Assembly (NCBI GenBank): GCA_015487555.1
Contig: WFPK01000025.1
Location: 1-64,000, forward strand
DNA from: Phycisphaerales bacterium
GTDB taxonomy: Bacteria; Planctomycetota; Phycisphaerae; Phycisphaerales; UBA1924
Length of the DNA: 64,000 nt
Direction of reading: 5' to 3'
In this document: positions 38,090-48,413 of the stretch, in pieces
How the letters are laid out: every line of letters begins with the position of its first letter
Position numbering within the stretch: the stretch's first letter is position 1
Notes under the pieces: model-generated
Databases searched by the model: none
The model's input: the letters and a program-made list of their open reading frames with translations, nothing else
Told to the model about the DNA's origin: nothing
Program-made: the position numbers and the translations under genes

Positions 38090-39831
38090 CAGTTCTTCGA
38101 TACGCCTGGTTTGGCGCTGGGTTCGATGTGAATCGTGATCGGATTGGGATTTGTCGTCTCGAGCTGGGCGAGGGTGCGTGTGAAGGTCGGCGTTGATGCC
38201 CCCCGAGTCCAGATGGTGTGCTGGCGGGGTGTTGGGTGCTCGGGGTGCTCGTTCATCGGGCTCGGCTCGGGGGCATTGGCCAGGGTGTGGGTGCCGATCG
38301 AGTGTTCGCGGGAAAGGGCTGCCCGGGCAATGAGGGCACCGACAGCGAGCATATTCTGCACCTCCCACCCTTCGGGAGTCTCAAAGATTTTATCGAGGGT
38401 GTACCGCCCCCAGAGATCGAACATATCGCAGGCATCATCGAGTTTGGTCAGCGTCCGCTCGATCCCGGCGTTGTACCACATCGTCGAACGCAAGGACGAG
38501 CGGACATCATCGAGATCGAGCTCGGCGTGGTTCGAGTGCTCGATCATCGAGACGATCGAGCCCGGCGAGACCGGCGAGGTGTCGGATCGGTTGGCTGCCT
38601 CGTCGCCTGCGATCGCGCCCATGACCAATCCTTCGAGCAGGGAGTTGGACGCGAGTCGATTGGCCCCGTGGAGTCCGGTGCACGAGACCTCGCCAACAGC
38701 GAGCAGATTGGGCAGGTTGGTGCGGGTGCCCAGATCGGTGCGGACGCCTCCGATGGTGTAGTGGGCAGCGGGGTGGACGGGGACGAGGTCTTTGGATGGA
38801 TCGAGCCCGAAGGAGTCGAGCGTGGAGTGGATGCCCGGGAATCGGGCTTTGAATCCTTCGATGTGCCTGCAATCGAGCCAGACATGCTTGCCGCCTTGGA
38901 TCGCCAGCTGGCGGACGATCGCACTGGCGACGACATCACGCGGGGCGAGCTCGGCGAGCTCATGAATCGCGGGCATGAACCGATGCCCCGCATGATCGAG
39001 CAAATACGCCCCTTCGCCTCGCACGGCTTCGGAGATCAGGGCCCGGGCGGCACCGGGGATGTAGAGCGTGGTGGGATGGAACTGGATGAACTCCATGTCG
39101 GCGATCTGTGCCCCTGCGCGATACGCCATGGCGATGCCGTCGGCGGTGGCGACGCGCGGGTTGCTCGTCTCGCGGTAGACCTGACCCGACCCGCCCATCG
39201 CTAAAATCGTGGTGCGTGCCCAGATGACCTGCAGCCCGTATTTGGGATGCCAGGTCATCGCGCCCAGCACCGGCGATCCGGGCTCGTTGGAATGAGTCAA
39301 CAGGTCGATGACGAAGCAGTGATCGAAGAGCCGGATGTGTTCATGGGATGCCGCTTTGTCGATGAGTGTGCGTTGGAGCTCGACGCCGGTTGCATCGCCG
39401 CCGGCGTGGTAGATGCGCGAGCTGTTGTGTCCACCTTCGCGTCCTGCGCGGAGTGAGCCGTCGGCGTTGCGATCGAACGCCATGCCCCAGTCGATGATCT
39501 CTTTGATGCGATCGGGCCCTTGCTCGCAGATGAGCCGGACAGCTTGAGGATCGCACAACCCCGCCCCGGCGGTTGTGGTGTCGTTGATGTGATCTTCGAT
39601 GGAATCGTCAGGCGAGAGCACGCCTGCGATCCCGCCTTGGGCCCAGGCGGTGTTGGTGAGATCGAGCGATTCTTTGGCGCAGACGATGACCTGTCCAGAT
39701 TTGGCAGCCCCGATGGCCGATCTGAGCCCGGCGACCCCTGATCCGAGCACGAGGGTGTCGCAGAAGATCTGCGGGAGGAGCCCGGTGCGGAATGGGATCA
39801 AATATCGGCGTGTGTCGAAGATGGTGTTCAA
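38089..39831 (-). CDS. nadB: L-aspartate oxidase
   Basis: CDTLVLGSGVAGLRSAIGAAKSG, TAWAQGGIAGVL, REGGHNSSRIYHAGGDATGVELQRTL, QFHPTTLY, HGANRLASNSLLEGLV. Confidence 0.95.
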   Translation of the reverse strand: MNTIFDTRRYLIPFRTGLLPQIFCDTLVLGSGVAGLRSAIGAAKSGQVIVCAKESLDLTNTAWAQGGIAGVLSPDDSIEDHINDTTTAGAGLCDPQAVRLICEQGPDRIKEIIDWGMAFDRNADGSLRAGREGGHNSSRIYHAGGDATGVELQRTLIDKAASHEHIRLFDHCFVIDLLTHSNEPGSPVLGAMTWHPKYGLQVIWARTTILAMGGSGQVYRETSNPRVATADGIAMAYRAGAQIADMEFIQFHPTTLYIPGAARALISEAVRGEGAYLLDHAGHRFMPAIHELAELAPRDVVASAIVRQLAIQGGKHVWLDCRHIEGFKARFPGIHSTLDSFGLDPSKDLVPVHPAAHYTIGGVRTDLGTRTNLPNLLAVGEVSCTGLHGANRLASNSLLEGLVMGAIAGDEAANRSDTSPVSPGSIVSMIEHSNHAELDLDDVRSSLRSTMWYNAGIERTLTKLDDACDMFDLWGRYTLDKIFETPEGWEVQNMLAVGALIARAALSREHSIGTHTLANAPEPSPMNEHPEHPTPRQHTIWTRGASTPTFTRTLAQLETTNPNPITIHIEPSAKPGVSKN

Positions 39832-40055
39832 TCGAGGCTCCGATGATTTCCGGACTTGTCGCGACGGATCGTGTGGGTTTATTCTACGCGCTTGGGCATG
39901 GCGGGAATATGGTGGGGATTGAGGGGAATTGTGCAGCCAAAACCGTCTACGATAGATGGATATTGGCGTTTGGACGCGATTCTCAGGCGGTCTTGAGTCG
40001 CCGACGAGCTGTGCCGATGGAGACCGATCCCGGGTGTGTGTGGAGTATCAAACCG

Positions 40056-41513
40056 ATGGCCAAGAACAAGCACAAAGCTGCCCAATGCTACCGCAAAGGG
40101 GTCGAAGCGATCAAAATCGAGAACTTCGGGGTCGCCAAGGGCATGCTCACCAAGGCCTACGAACTCGACAAGGATAATCCCGACATCATGATGAAGCTCG
40201 GGCAGGTGCTGGTGGCTTCGGGGTATACACAAGAAGCAGTCGAGGTCTTGCGCCGGTGTATCAAGCGCAAGCCCAACTTTCCCGATTCGCTCTTGCTCTT
40301 GTCGCAGGCGTACATGGGGCTGGGGCGGATCGAGGATATGCACGCGACGCTCGATAAGGCCTTGGCGTGGGACCCGACGCATGGGGCGTGTTTGCATGCC
40401 AAGGTGATCGGGTACATCAATGCTGGCGAGCTCGAACTCGCCAGCGAGGTGCTCGATCGGGCCAAGGGGATAGATGATCCTCACCCACTGATTTTGCTCT
40501 CGCAGGCCAAGCTCGCGCGGGCGAAGAAGGAATACTCGATCGGGGTCGATGCTGCCAACGCGCTGCTCGAACACCCCCGAGCGCTCGATCGGCACAAGCG
40601 CTCGGCCCGGTTCGAGCTCGGGCATCTCCATGATGCGATGGGTGAGTATGACCAGGCGTTTGCATTTTTTAAGCTCGCCAACTCGGGGCATATTCATGGG
40701 AAGGTTCTGCATGCCGATTCGATCATCTCGATGTGGACGCCTGAGATGCTCAAAGCGATCCCCGAGTCCACGATCGAGACCCAGCGCCCGGTGTTTATCG
40801 TCGGGATGCCCAGAACCGGGACGACCCTGACCGAGCAGATTCTTATCGCGCATCCGCTTGTTGGCGGGGTGGGCGAGTGTCCACAGATGATGCAGATGCT
40901 TCGGCGTCGCTCGCCGACTTCGCTGAGCATCGCTGAGGTCGATGCCTATGCCCGCGAGTATATCGAGCTCTGCGATGGGAATGTTGATGCGGGGATCACC
41001 CGCGTGATCGACAAGCACATCGGCGCCGAGCGGACACTCGGGCTCATCAGCCGACTCTTCCCCAATGCCAAGGTGATCCACTGTCAGCGGGACCCGGTCG
41101 ATACCTGCCTGAGCTCGTATTTCCAGAACTTTGGCACCAATGTGCCCTACTCGCGTGACCTTGCCCAGCTCGGCAAGCACTTTGTCGCGTATCAACGGGT
41201 GATGGCGCACTGGTACGAAGTGCTCGAGATCGAGATTCTGCCCAATCCATATGAAGAGCTCGTCGCTGATCCTGAGCCCAGGTCGCGGGCATTGGTTGCG
41301 CATGTCGGGCTCGAGTTTGATCAGCGGTGTTTGCGGTTCCATGAATCGCGAGCGCATGTCAGCACCGCCAGCAGCGTGCAGGTGCGCAGCCCGATCTACC
41401 AATCGAGCAAACAACGCTGGCGCAACTATGAGCATCACCTTGGTCCATTGATCGATCAGCTTGGCGAGTTTGCCCAAGGGGCGAGGCCTTTTGTCTCAAA
41501 GCACGGAGCGTAG
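40056..41513 (+). CDS. TPR + sulfotransferase domain protein
   Basis: Start MAKNKHKAAQCYRKGVEAIK; TPRs; RPVFIVGMPRTGTTLTEQILIAHPLVGGVGE; AKVIHCQRDPVDTCLSSYFQNFG. Confidence 0.88.
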   Translation: MAKNKHKAAQCYRKGVEAIKIENFGVAKGMLTKAYELDKDNPDIMMKLGQVLVASGYTQEAVEVLRRCIKRKPNFPDSLLLLSQAYMGLGRIEDMHATLDKALAWDPTHGACLHAKVIGYINAGELELASEVLDRAKGIDDPHPLILLSQAKLARAKKEYSIGVDAANALLEHPRALDRHKRSARFELGHLHDAMGEYDQAFAFFKLANSGHIHGKVLHADSIISMWTPEMLKAIPESTIETQRPVFIVGMPRTGTTLTEQILIAHPLVGGVGECPQMMQMLRRRSPTSLSIAEVDAYAREYIELCDGNVDAGITRVIDKHIGAERTLGLISRLFPNAKVIHCQRDPVDTCLSSYFQNFGTNVPYSRDLAQLGKHFVAYQRVMAHWYEVLEIEILPNPYEELVADPEPRSRALVAHVGLEFDQRCLRFHESRAHVSTASSVQVRSPIYQSSKQRWRNYEHHLGPLIDQLGEFAQGARPFVSKHGA

Positions 41514-41517
41514 TTTT

Positions 41518-42975
41518 ATGATGTCTCAGTTTTCCAACTTTGGTTCGGGTGCACCGGTATTGACTGCCTATGACAAGGCGGTCAACAACTGCCGAGGCTT
41601 GGTCGAGGCGGGTCAGTATGACGCAGCAATCCAGATGTTGCGTGAGGTACTCAAGCAATCGCCTCGGGATGTGCAGGTGCTCCGGATGCTTGGGCATTCG
41701 CTGATGATGATCGATTCGCCGGTCGAAGCGATCCGGAATCTGACCTTCGCCAGCAAGCTCGACCCCAGGAATCCGGATCTGCTCTGTGACTTGGCTTCTG
41801 CGCTTCGCAGGATGGATGAGATGCGCAAAGCCCACCAGGCAGCCGACAATGCCCTCAAACTCGCGCCGAGTTACCCACGCGCGGTCATGACCAAAGCCCG
41901 CCTGCTCCAATCGCATGGGCAATCTCAGCGGGCCTACGAGCTGGTCGATCAGGCACTCGAGCAGAAGTTCGATCCGATGCTCATCGCCACCTACGGGCAG
42001 CTCTGCCGAGAGCTCAAGTACCTGAGCAAGGGGATCGACACGATGCGAAAAGCCCTCGAGATCCCAACACTGACGCGGGCAGCTCGGACAGATATCCTGA
42101 TGGTGCTCGGGCATCTGCTCGATTCGGCAGGCGAATACGACGAAGCGTTCGAGTGTTTCCGCAAGGGCAACGCGATGAGCGACGAACCTTCGCATGTGAA
42201 TATCGAGAAATACATCGAACGATGGGATCCCGAGGAGTTTGCCAAGGTGCCGACATCAGAGCTTGATGGATCGCGGGCGGTGTTCATCGTCGGCATGCCC
42301 CGATCGGGCACCACGCTCACCGAGCAGATCATCGCTTCGCACCCCTTGGCAGGCGGGATCGGCGAGAGTTTGCTCCTGGGCACATTCACACGCAACAAAG
42401 AGCTCAAAGAATACGACCAGGCCTATATCAATCAGACCGGCAGGACCTATCTCGATATGCTCGACGAGCATTTCCCCGATAAGTCAATCAAACGCGTTTG
42501 CGATAAGATGCCCGAGAACTATTACTACCTCGGGTATGTTTCAAAGTTTCTCCCCGGGGCTCACATCATCCATTGCAAGCGCAATCCGATCGACACCTGC
42601 CTCTCGATCTACTTCCAACGCTTTGGCCCGCGCCTGACCTACGCGACCGATATCGAGCACTGCGCCAAGCAGTACCTCGTGTATACCAAAGTGATGAAAC
42701 ACCTGAGCGAGCACTTTGACATTTCGATGCATGATGCGGTCTACGAGCAGACCACCACCAATCCAGAAGAGTCGATCCGGGCGATGCTCGATCATATCGG
42801 GCTGCCCTTTGACCAGGCGTGCATGGAGTTCCACAAGAGCAAGAAAGCAGTGCACACCGCCAGCGCAGCCCAGATTCGTCAGCCGATGTATACCAGCTCG
42901 ATGCAACGATGGAAAAACTACGAAAAACACATCGGCCCGATGATCGAGATCCTTACGCCCGTGCTTGAAGAGTGA
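41518..42975 (+). CDS. TPR + sulfotransferase domain protein
   Basis: TPRs; RAVFIVGMPRSGTTLTEQIIASHPLAGGIGE; AHIIHCKRNPIDTCLSIYFQRFG. Confidence 0.88.
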   Translation: MMSQFSNFGSGAPVLTAYDKAVNNCRGLVEAGQYDAAIQMLREVLKQSPRDVQVLRMLGHSLMMIDSPVEAIRNLTFASKLDPRNPDLLCDLASALRRMDEMRKAHQAADNALKLAPSYPRAVMTKARLLQSHGQSQRAYELVDQALEQKFDPMLIATYGQLCRELKYLSKGIDTMRKALEIPTLTRAARTDILMVLGHLLDSAGEYDEAFECFRKGNAMSDEPSHVNIEKYIERWDPEEFAKVPTSELDGSRAVFIVGMPRSGTTLTEQIIASHPLAGGIGESLLLGTFTRNKELKEYDQAYINQTGRTYLDMLDEHFPDKSIKRVCDKMPENYYYLGYVSKFLPGAHIIHCKRNPIDTCLSIYFQRFGPRLTYATDIEHCAKQYLVYTKVMKHLSEHFDISMHDAVYEQTTTNPEESIRAMLDHIGLPFDQACMEFHKSKKAVHTASAAQIRQPMYTSSMQRWKNYEKHIGPMIEILTPVLEE

Positions 42976-42997
42976 GTTTGTAAGCTGTTCCTGCACA

Positions 42998-43028
42998 ATA
43001 AAAAAATCACCCAAGTTGCTGGGTGATT
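42998..43028 (-). terminator. Rho-independent terminator for the OmpH-like gene
   Basis: Minus strand AATCACCC agcaactt GGGTGATT TTTTT. Confidence 0.75.
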
Positions 43029-43051
43029 GAAGTTCGATGATCCGAGTTTGA

Positions 43052-43774
43052 TTACTCGTCTTCGCTTGCAGGCGTCTCGGCTGATTCCTCAGCTGGTTCT
43101 TGAGCGGGCTCAATTGCAGGCTCGGTGACAGGCTCTTGCGATTGAGGTTCGACATCGGGGAAAGGAAGCTCTTCAGGATATCCGAGTTTGATGCGCACGA
43201 GCTCGGTGATATCAACCCCTGCCGGCGGGGTCATCAGCGGGCGGGCGAGGATTTCCTGGGTGACGCCTGCGATGGTATTGGTCTGGACGAGCTCACCATC
43301 AGAACGGGTCGCAAAGACGAAGACGAATCCTTCTTGTGCTCCGATCTCGTTGGCTGCAGCGTAGATATCGGTGTAGGCCGAGGCGAGTTGCTGGGCGACC
43401 AGCACCTGGTAGGCGGCGCCGATCTGTTGCGATGCGTTGTCGTGCTGGGCGGAGATCGATTGGTACTGTTGATAGACGGTTGCCGCTTCGGGATCACCTT
43501 GCTGCATGGTCGAGAGTTTGGTTTCGAGCTCGGCGAGCTGGGCTTTGAATCCATCGAGCATCTCGTTGGACTTGGTGGTGAACTCGGTTCGGGCGTTGGC
43601 CGATTCTTCGGAGCTTAGCGCATGGTCGATGAGCTTGAAGACATCGACAAATGCAATATCGCCAGACTCGATCGCGGCGCGTTTGCCCGCATCGGCGGGC
43701 GAGACGAGCATCGTGATGAGGACGGCGGCCAGCACTAGGGTGCTCAGGGTGAGGATGTGGGTCACAGATTTCAT
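43052..43774 (-). CDS. OmpH/Skp-family periplasmic chaperone-like protein
   Basis: Signal peptide; IAFVDVFKLIDHALSSEESANARTEFTTKSNEMLDGFKAQLAELETKLSTMQQG coiled coil; acidic QEP repeat C-term. Confidence 0.75.
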   Translation of the reverse strand: MKSVTHILTLSTLVLAAVLITMLVSPADAGKRAAIESGDIAFVDVFKLIDHALSSEESANARTEFTTKSNEMLDGFKAQLAELETKLSTMQQGDPEAATVYQQYQSISAQHDNASQQIGAAYQVLVAQQLASAYTDIYAAANEIGAQEGFVFVFATRSDGELVQTNTIAGVTQEILARPLMTPPAGVDITELVRIKLGYPEELPFPDVEPQSQEPVTEPAIEPAQEPAEESAETPASEDE

Positions 43775-43913
43775 ATCTCGGTACTCCGTTTGGATGGAAA
43801 CTCGTGGGGGGGTATAGTTCGGTTACAACTGTACGGCCCGGATTCCTCCTCGTGTTCGCTGTGGGCATGAAAAATCGGTCGAACGGTCAAGAGATGCCCG
43901 ATTGGAGACCCTG

Positions 43914-45053
43914 ATGCGCGATCAACGCCTCGATAAACTCGCCGATGTGATTGTCAAATATTCAACCAAGATCAAAAAAGGCGATCTGGTGGCGATCAAT
44001 GCCGATCCCATCGCGATGCCGATGGTCGAGGCAACCTTCGAAGCCGTCCTCAAAGCCGGCGGGCACCCCTTCTGGCAGGTCCGTGGCGATTCGCTCGCCG
44101 ACATCTTCATGGAGCACGCCACCGACGAGCAACTCGATTTTCTCAACCCGATTGTGATGAACACAGTCGAGACCATTGATGTCCAGATCGGATTCTGGGC
44201 CGATACCAACACGAAGTCCCTCTCGCGGGTCGATCCCAAACGCGTCTCACGACAACGCGTCGCCAATACCCCGAAGATGACCCGGTTCATGAAACGCGCA
44301 GCCGACGGCGATCTCCGATGGTGCGGCACCCTCTACCCAACACTCGCCTCGGCACAAGATGCTGAGATGTCCCTGGCGCAGTATGAAAAGTTTGTCTTTG
44401 AAGCTGGGCTCTTGCACCTGCCCGATCCCGTCGCAGCATGGCAGGCGATTCATCAACGCCAACAAGGGGTGTGCGATTACCTGCAAACCAAGAACGAAAT
44501 CCATTTCAAAGCACCCGCCCGCGATGGACATGACGGCACGGATCTGCGCGTCAATGTCGATCACAGCAAGTCCATCTGGATCAACTGCTCAGGCGGCGAG
44601 AACTTCCCCGACGGCGAGGTCTTCTGTGGCCCGCAGGGGGCAGACGGGCATGTGAACTACACCTTCCCCGCGGTCTACAACGGGCGCGAAGTCGAAGGCG
44701 TACGATTGGAGTTCAAGGACAACCGCGTTGTCGATGCCAGTGCGACTAAGAACGAGGAGTTTTTGATTGCGATGCTCGATCAGGACGCTGGCGCTCGCAC
44801 CATGGGCGAGATCGCCATCGGGACCAACTACTCGATCAAGGAGTTCTCCAAGAACACCCTCTTCGATGAAAAAATCGGCGGGACTTTCCATGCTGCATGC
44901 GGGGCCGGGTATCCCGAATCGGGCTCGGACAATGAGTCGGCGCTGCACTGGGATATGGTCTGCGATCTGCGTACTGGCGGGACGATCTCAGCCGACGGCG
45001 AGGTCTTTCACAAGGATGGCAAGTTCCTCAAAGATAACTGGCCTGGCGAGTAA
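43914..45053 (+). CDS. M29-family aminopeptidase (AmpS/T-like)
   Basis: RLDKLADVIVKYSTKIKKGDLVAINADPIAMPMVEATFEAVLKAGGHPFWQV; SGGENFPDGEVFCGPQ; IGTNYSIKEFSKNTLFDEKIGGTFHAACG; ALHWDMVCDLR. Confidence 0.9.
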   Translation: MRDQRLDKLADVIVKYSTKIKKGDLVAINADPIAMPMVEATFEAVLKAGGHPFWQVRGDSLADIFMEHATDEQLDFLNPIVMNTVETIDVQIGFWADTNTKSLSRVDPKRVSRQRVANTPKMTRFMKRAADGDLRWCGTLYPTLASAQDAEMSLAQYEKFVFEAGLLHLPDPVAAWQAIHQRQQGVCDYLQTKNEIHFKAPARDGHDGTDLRVNVDHSKSIWINCSGGENFPDGEVFCGPQGADGHVNYTFPAVYNGREVEGVRLEFKDNRVVDASATKNEEFLIAMLDQDAGARTMGEIAIGTNYSIKEFSKNTLFDEKIGGTFHAACGAGYPESGSDNESALHWDMVCDLRTGGTISADGEVFHKDGKFLKDNWPGE

Positions 45054-45118
45054 ATCCACAGCGTCTTAGCATGGAAGAGCAAGCCGATGCTGCTGCATCA
45101 TTGCGGGCCCGACTTGAA

Positions 45119-47053
45119 TCAGGCAGCACGCCTGGGTTGGGCATGTGATGCGCGCCACTTTGCGACCAGATGAGCACAGGATTTGATGAGGGCGTCTTTG
45201 TTGATTGGTTTGGTCATGTATTCATCGCATCCAGCTGCGATGCAATGCTCGCGATCGCCATCGAGGGCGTGGGCGGTCAGGGCGATGATGGGGATGGTGA
45301 TGCCCTGTTCTCGGAGCTCAACGGTGGCGTGGTACCCATCGAGCACGGGCATCTGCATGTCCATGAGGATGAGGTCGAAGGGGGATTGGTTCTCGATGGC
45401 GTTGTTGATCGCGTCGATTGCTTGCTGACCATCATGTGCCTGCTCAATCGTAGCGCCGGTGCGTTTGAGGATATGTTCGAGGAGGACACGATTGTCTTTG
45501 GCATCATCGACGATGAGGAGTTTGATGGATTCGAGCGATGCCTGGGGCGATTGGGCATTGGCAGCGATATTCAGGGCAGGGCTTTGCTGGAGCGTTTCTT
45601 TGAGCCCGATGGTCAGGGTGAATGTGGAGCCTTGCCCTGGAGTGGATTCGACAGCGATATCGCCATTGAGCGCATGGGCGAGTTCCCGTGAGACGGTGAG
45701 TCCGAGTCCTGCGCCGCCGAAGGATCGGGTGAGGTTGTCGTCGGATTGGGTAAAGAGTTCGAATATGGATTGTTGATCTTCTGGTTTGATTCCAACGCCG
45801 GTGTCGGTGATTTTGATCTCAAGTGTTTGAGGGGTTGGCGTGTCGATAAGGGCGGCGGAGATGTCGATCCGTCCGGCATCTGTAAACTTGATGGCGTTGT
45901 CGATGAGGTTGTAGATGATCTGTTCGAGGCGTTTGGTGTCTGTCTCGATCTCGACGGGGCAAGACTGGTCGATATGCAAGTTGAGATCGAGTTGCTTGGC
46001 CTTGCTCAGAGGGTCGGCGTTGTTGCAGAGCCTCTCGAGGGTCTGGTGCAGGTTGCACTGCTCGGTGACGGTGCGGAGCTGTCCCGACTCGATCGCAGAC
46101 ATATCGAGCATGGTCTCGATGAGGTGGGTGAGCTGGGTGCTCGAATCGCAGATTGATTTGGTGAGCCTTGTACGCTCAGATTCAGAGAGCGATTCCTCCG
46201 CGAGGAGATCGGTGAATCCCACAATGGCGTTCATTGGTGTGCGAAACTCGTGTCCCATGTTCGAGAGCAGACGCCACCGGACCGCATCTGAACGGGCAGC
46301 CTGCTTGGTTGCCTTGTCGAGCTCTTGGAGCTGGCGTCGGATGATGAGGAAGGTTGGTTCGATGATAAAGAGGATATTGGCCGCCAGGACACCCAGGAGA
46401 ATAATCATCCCAAGTCTGGCGTAGGCGATGCTCTGGTCGATCTCGGATTCGTATTTCTGCTCCTCGAGCGAGACAATTTTCTCGATCCCCGGGAGGAGGG
46501 CCGCGTGGGCTTGTGCGATTTCATCCTTGGCTGCGGTGACACGATCGAGGGTAAGCTGGTCGATATAAGGCGATCTGCGAATGATGCTGATGGTCAGTTT
46601 GTTGAGTTCCACCGCTGCTTTGATCATGCTCTGGTAAGGCAATGCAATGTCGGCGAGTACCGCTTGCTCTGCTTCGGTATGCGCTTGATTGGCACCGGAT
46701 TGATGGACAAACTCAGTGAGGAAGAGGTGGGTTTCTTGGATATCCTGCGTGGATTGCTGGAGGTCACCCAAGGCGGGTTCGAGGGCATCCCAGTGCTGGA
46801 TTTGGATTGCATGGTCGATGGTGATGGCATCGGTGAGGATTTGTTGGGCGAGCAATCGTTGTTTGCTGGTGATACTGATTTTGGTTGCGGTGGTGGCATC
46901 GAGGACCGAGATGACACTGATGACCATCATCGCAGCCAAGACCGCAACAAAGGCGGCAGATCCGATGGCGAGCTTGCGGAATCGGGTGATGCTTCGGAGT
47001 ATCTGATTGCTGTTGGGTTCGCTCACCGAGGAGTTCCTGTGCTTTGAGATCAT
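45119..47053 (-). CDS. Hybrid sensor histidine kinase (TM sensor, HisKA, HATPase_c, REC)
   Basis: LLSNMGHEFRTPMNAIVGFTDLL (H-box), NLIDNAIKFTDAGRIDI (N-box), DTGVGIKPEDQQSIFELFTQ, GGAGLGLTVSRELA, IKLLIVDDAKDNRVLLEHIL...DLILMDMQMPVLDGY. Confidence 0.95.
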   Translation of the reverse strand: MISKHRNSSVSEPNSNQILRSITRFRKLAIGSAAFVAVLAAMMVISVISVLDATTATKISITSKQRLLAQQILTDAITIDHAIQIQHWDALEPALGDLQQSTQDIQETHLFLTEFVHQSGANQAHTEAEQAVLADIALPYQSMIKAAVELNKLTISIIRRSPYIDQLTLDRVTAAKDEIAQAHAALLPGIEKIVSLEEQKYESEIDQSIAYARLGMIILLGVLAANILFIIEPTFLIIRRQLQELDKATKQAARSDAVRWRLLSNMGHEFRTPMNAIVGFTDLLAEESLSESERTRLTKSICDSSTQLTHLIETMLDMSAIESGQLRTVTEQCNLHQTLERLCNNADPLSKAKQLDLNLHIDQSCPVEIETDTKRLEQIIYNLIDNAIKFTDAGRIDISAALIDTPTPQTLEIKITDTGVGIKPEDQQSIFELFTQSDDNLTRSFGGAGLGLTVSRELAHALNGDIAVESTPGQGSTFTLTIGLKETLQQSPALNIAANAQSPQASLESIKLLIVDDAKDNRVLLEHILKRTGATIEQAHDGQQAIDAINNAIENQSPFDLILMDMQMPVLDGYHATVELREQGITIPIIALTAHALDGDREHCIAAGCDEYMTKPINKDALIKSCAHLVAKWRASHAQPRRAA

Positions 47054-47143
47054 CTAAAACCGTGTCGATGTTGCCCAGTATCGGCCAGATAGAGATTGGG
47101 CTGAAGTTCAAGTGCTTATGCAGGCTTGGGTTATGGCGGTGAT

Positions 47144-48235
47144 TCAGGCGGCCTGCTTGGTGCTTTTGCAGAGGGTCATGATGGATTTGAGCTCTTTGTC
47201 AAACTGATGCAAATCACCCGAAGCAGCGATTTTTTCCCCGACTTGCAAGGTGAGGTCGCGGAGTTCTTTCATACCCAACAGCGGGGCAAGCGAGCGGATT
47301 TTGGTGCAGGTGCCGTAGACTTTGATCGGATCATCAGAATGGATTTGCTGCTCGAGGAGAATGCCAAGCTTTGTAAGCTCTGTGCATATGGATTTGACGG
47401 TATCAATATCGACCCCCGAGCGGAGTGCTTCGAGCGTGTCTTGAGACCACTTGGTGAGGAGAAACTCGCCCAAGGCGCACATGACCGATTTCTCGGTCAG
47501 TGGCGTAGACAAGAACATGTCGGCATTTGAGAGTCTGATTTGCTGTTTGGTCAGCTCATCCTCTGCCTGACCTGCAAGAATAATCGGGTTGTGATAGTTG
47601 TTTTCGCGGAGGTATTTGGTGAACTCCGGGCCCGTCATATCCTCGAGATCAAGACACAAAAAGAGAAGTGCATATTGGTCGGCACCCTTCTCAAGCACTT
47701 CTTTGGCAGACTTGACGAACCCGAAGTTCATGTTGGTGTTGATAAGGTATTCGCGAAGAAATGGCACGACAGTTTCATCGGTGCCAACGAAGAGCACTTT
47801 TCCATTGAGTTGTTCGGGGTCGACGATTTCAAGCGAAGAAATGGAGTTGTTGATATCTGGGCGGACAAACTCCTGAACGATGATTTCTCGATCGAACTCG
47901 ATCCCGATTTCGTGGACGACGCCGCCTCGATGTGAGCATCGGCAGACTTTTCCCGAGACCCTCGAGACCGACCCGTCTGTCCGTCGGAGCCGGGCAGTGA
48001 TCCGGGTGTCAGTGTAGACAAAGCTCGCATGGAGCACGGACATCCCCCCGCGGGAGATGTTGCGCGTTGCGACGGTAATGTCTTTACGGGATCGATCCGC
48101 AGCTTCGAGCGTGAGCAGGAGGTAAGGGTCGAGGTATTCAAGGCGGGTATAGATACGATCGGCGGGGATATCGGTCGTTTTGGAAGCGATCTCGTCGAGC
48201 TTCGAGAGCAGCTGCTTGTAGACCGGATCGCTCAT
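47144..48235 (-). CDS. PilZ-like + pseudo-receiver + C-terminal helical protein
   Basis: ATRNISRGGMSVLHASFVYTDTRITARLRR...EIGIEFDREI (PilZ-like), GKVLFVGTDETVVPFLREYL...ALLFLCLDLEDMTGPEF (receiver-like), helical C-term. Confidence 0.75.
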   Translation of the reverse strand: MSDPVYKQLLSKLDEIASKTTDIPADRIYTRLEYLDPYLLLTLEAADRSRKDITVATRNISRGGMSVLHASFVYTDTRITARLRRTDGSVSRVSGKVCRCSHRGGVVHEIGIEFDREIIVQEFVRPDINNSISSLEIVDPEQLNGKVLFVGTDETVVPFLREYLINTNMNFGFVKSAKEVLEKGADQYALLFLCLDLEDMTGPEFTKYLRENNYHNPIILAGQAEDELTKQQIRLSNADMFLSTPLTEKSVMCALGEFLLTKWSQDTLEALRSGVDIDTVKSICTELTKLGILLEQQIHSDDPIKVYGTCTKIRSLAPLLGMKELRDLTLQVGEKIAASGDLHQFDKELKSIMTLCKSTKQAA

Positions 48236-48413
48236 TCCAAGCGTGTTTCGTTTGTTAGGCAGGCAGGGTTTGGGAGATCGGCTTCTCATGCAATGCACGA
48301 TGGATCGGGCGATTGGCATTGGGAGTTGAGGGGTTGATGGCGCATTGAGGCACCGATTGCATCATCTGGCAATCGGTGGTTTGGGTGGTTCGGATTGGCA
48401 GGGTTATCGGGGG

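Noticed and set aside
38218-39204. 328-aa plus-strand ORF
   Set aside because: Antisense to nadB; no independent support.
39879-41477. 532-aa minus-strand ORF
   Set aside because: Antisense to a clear TPR-sulfotransferase; no domain signature.
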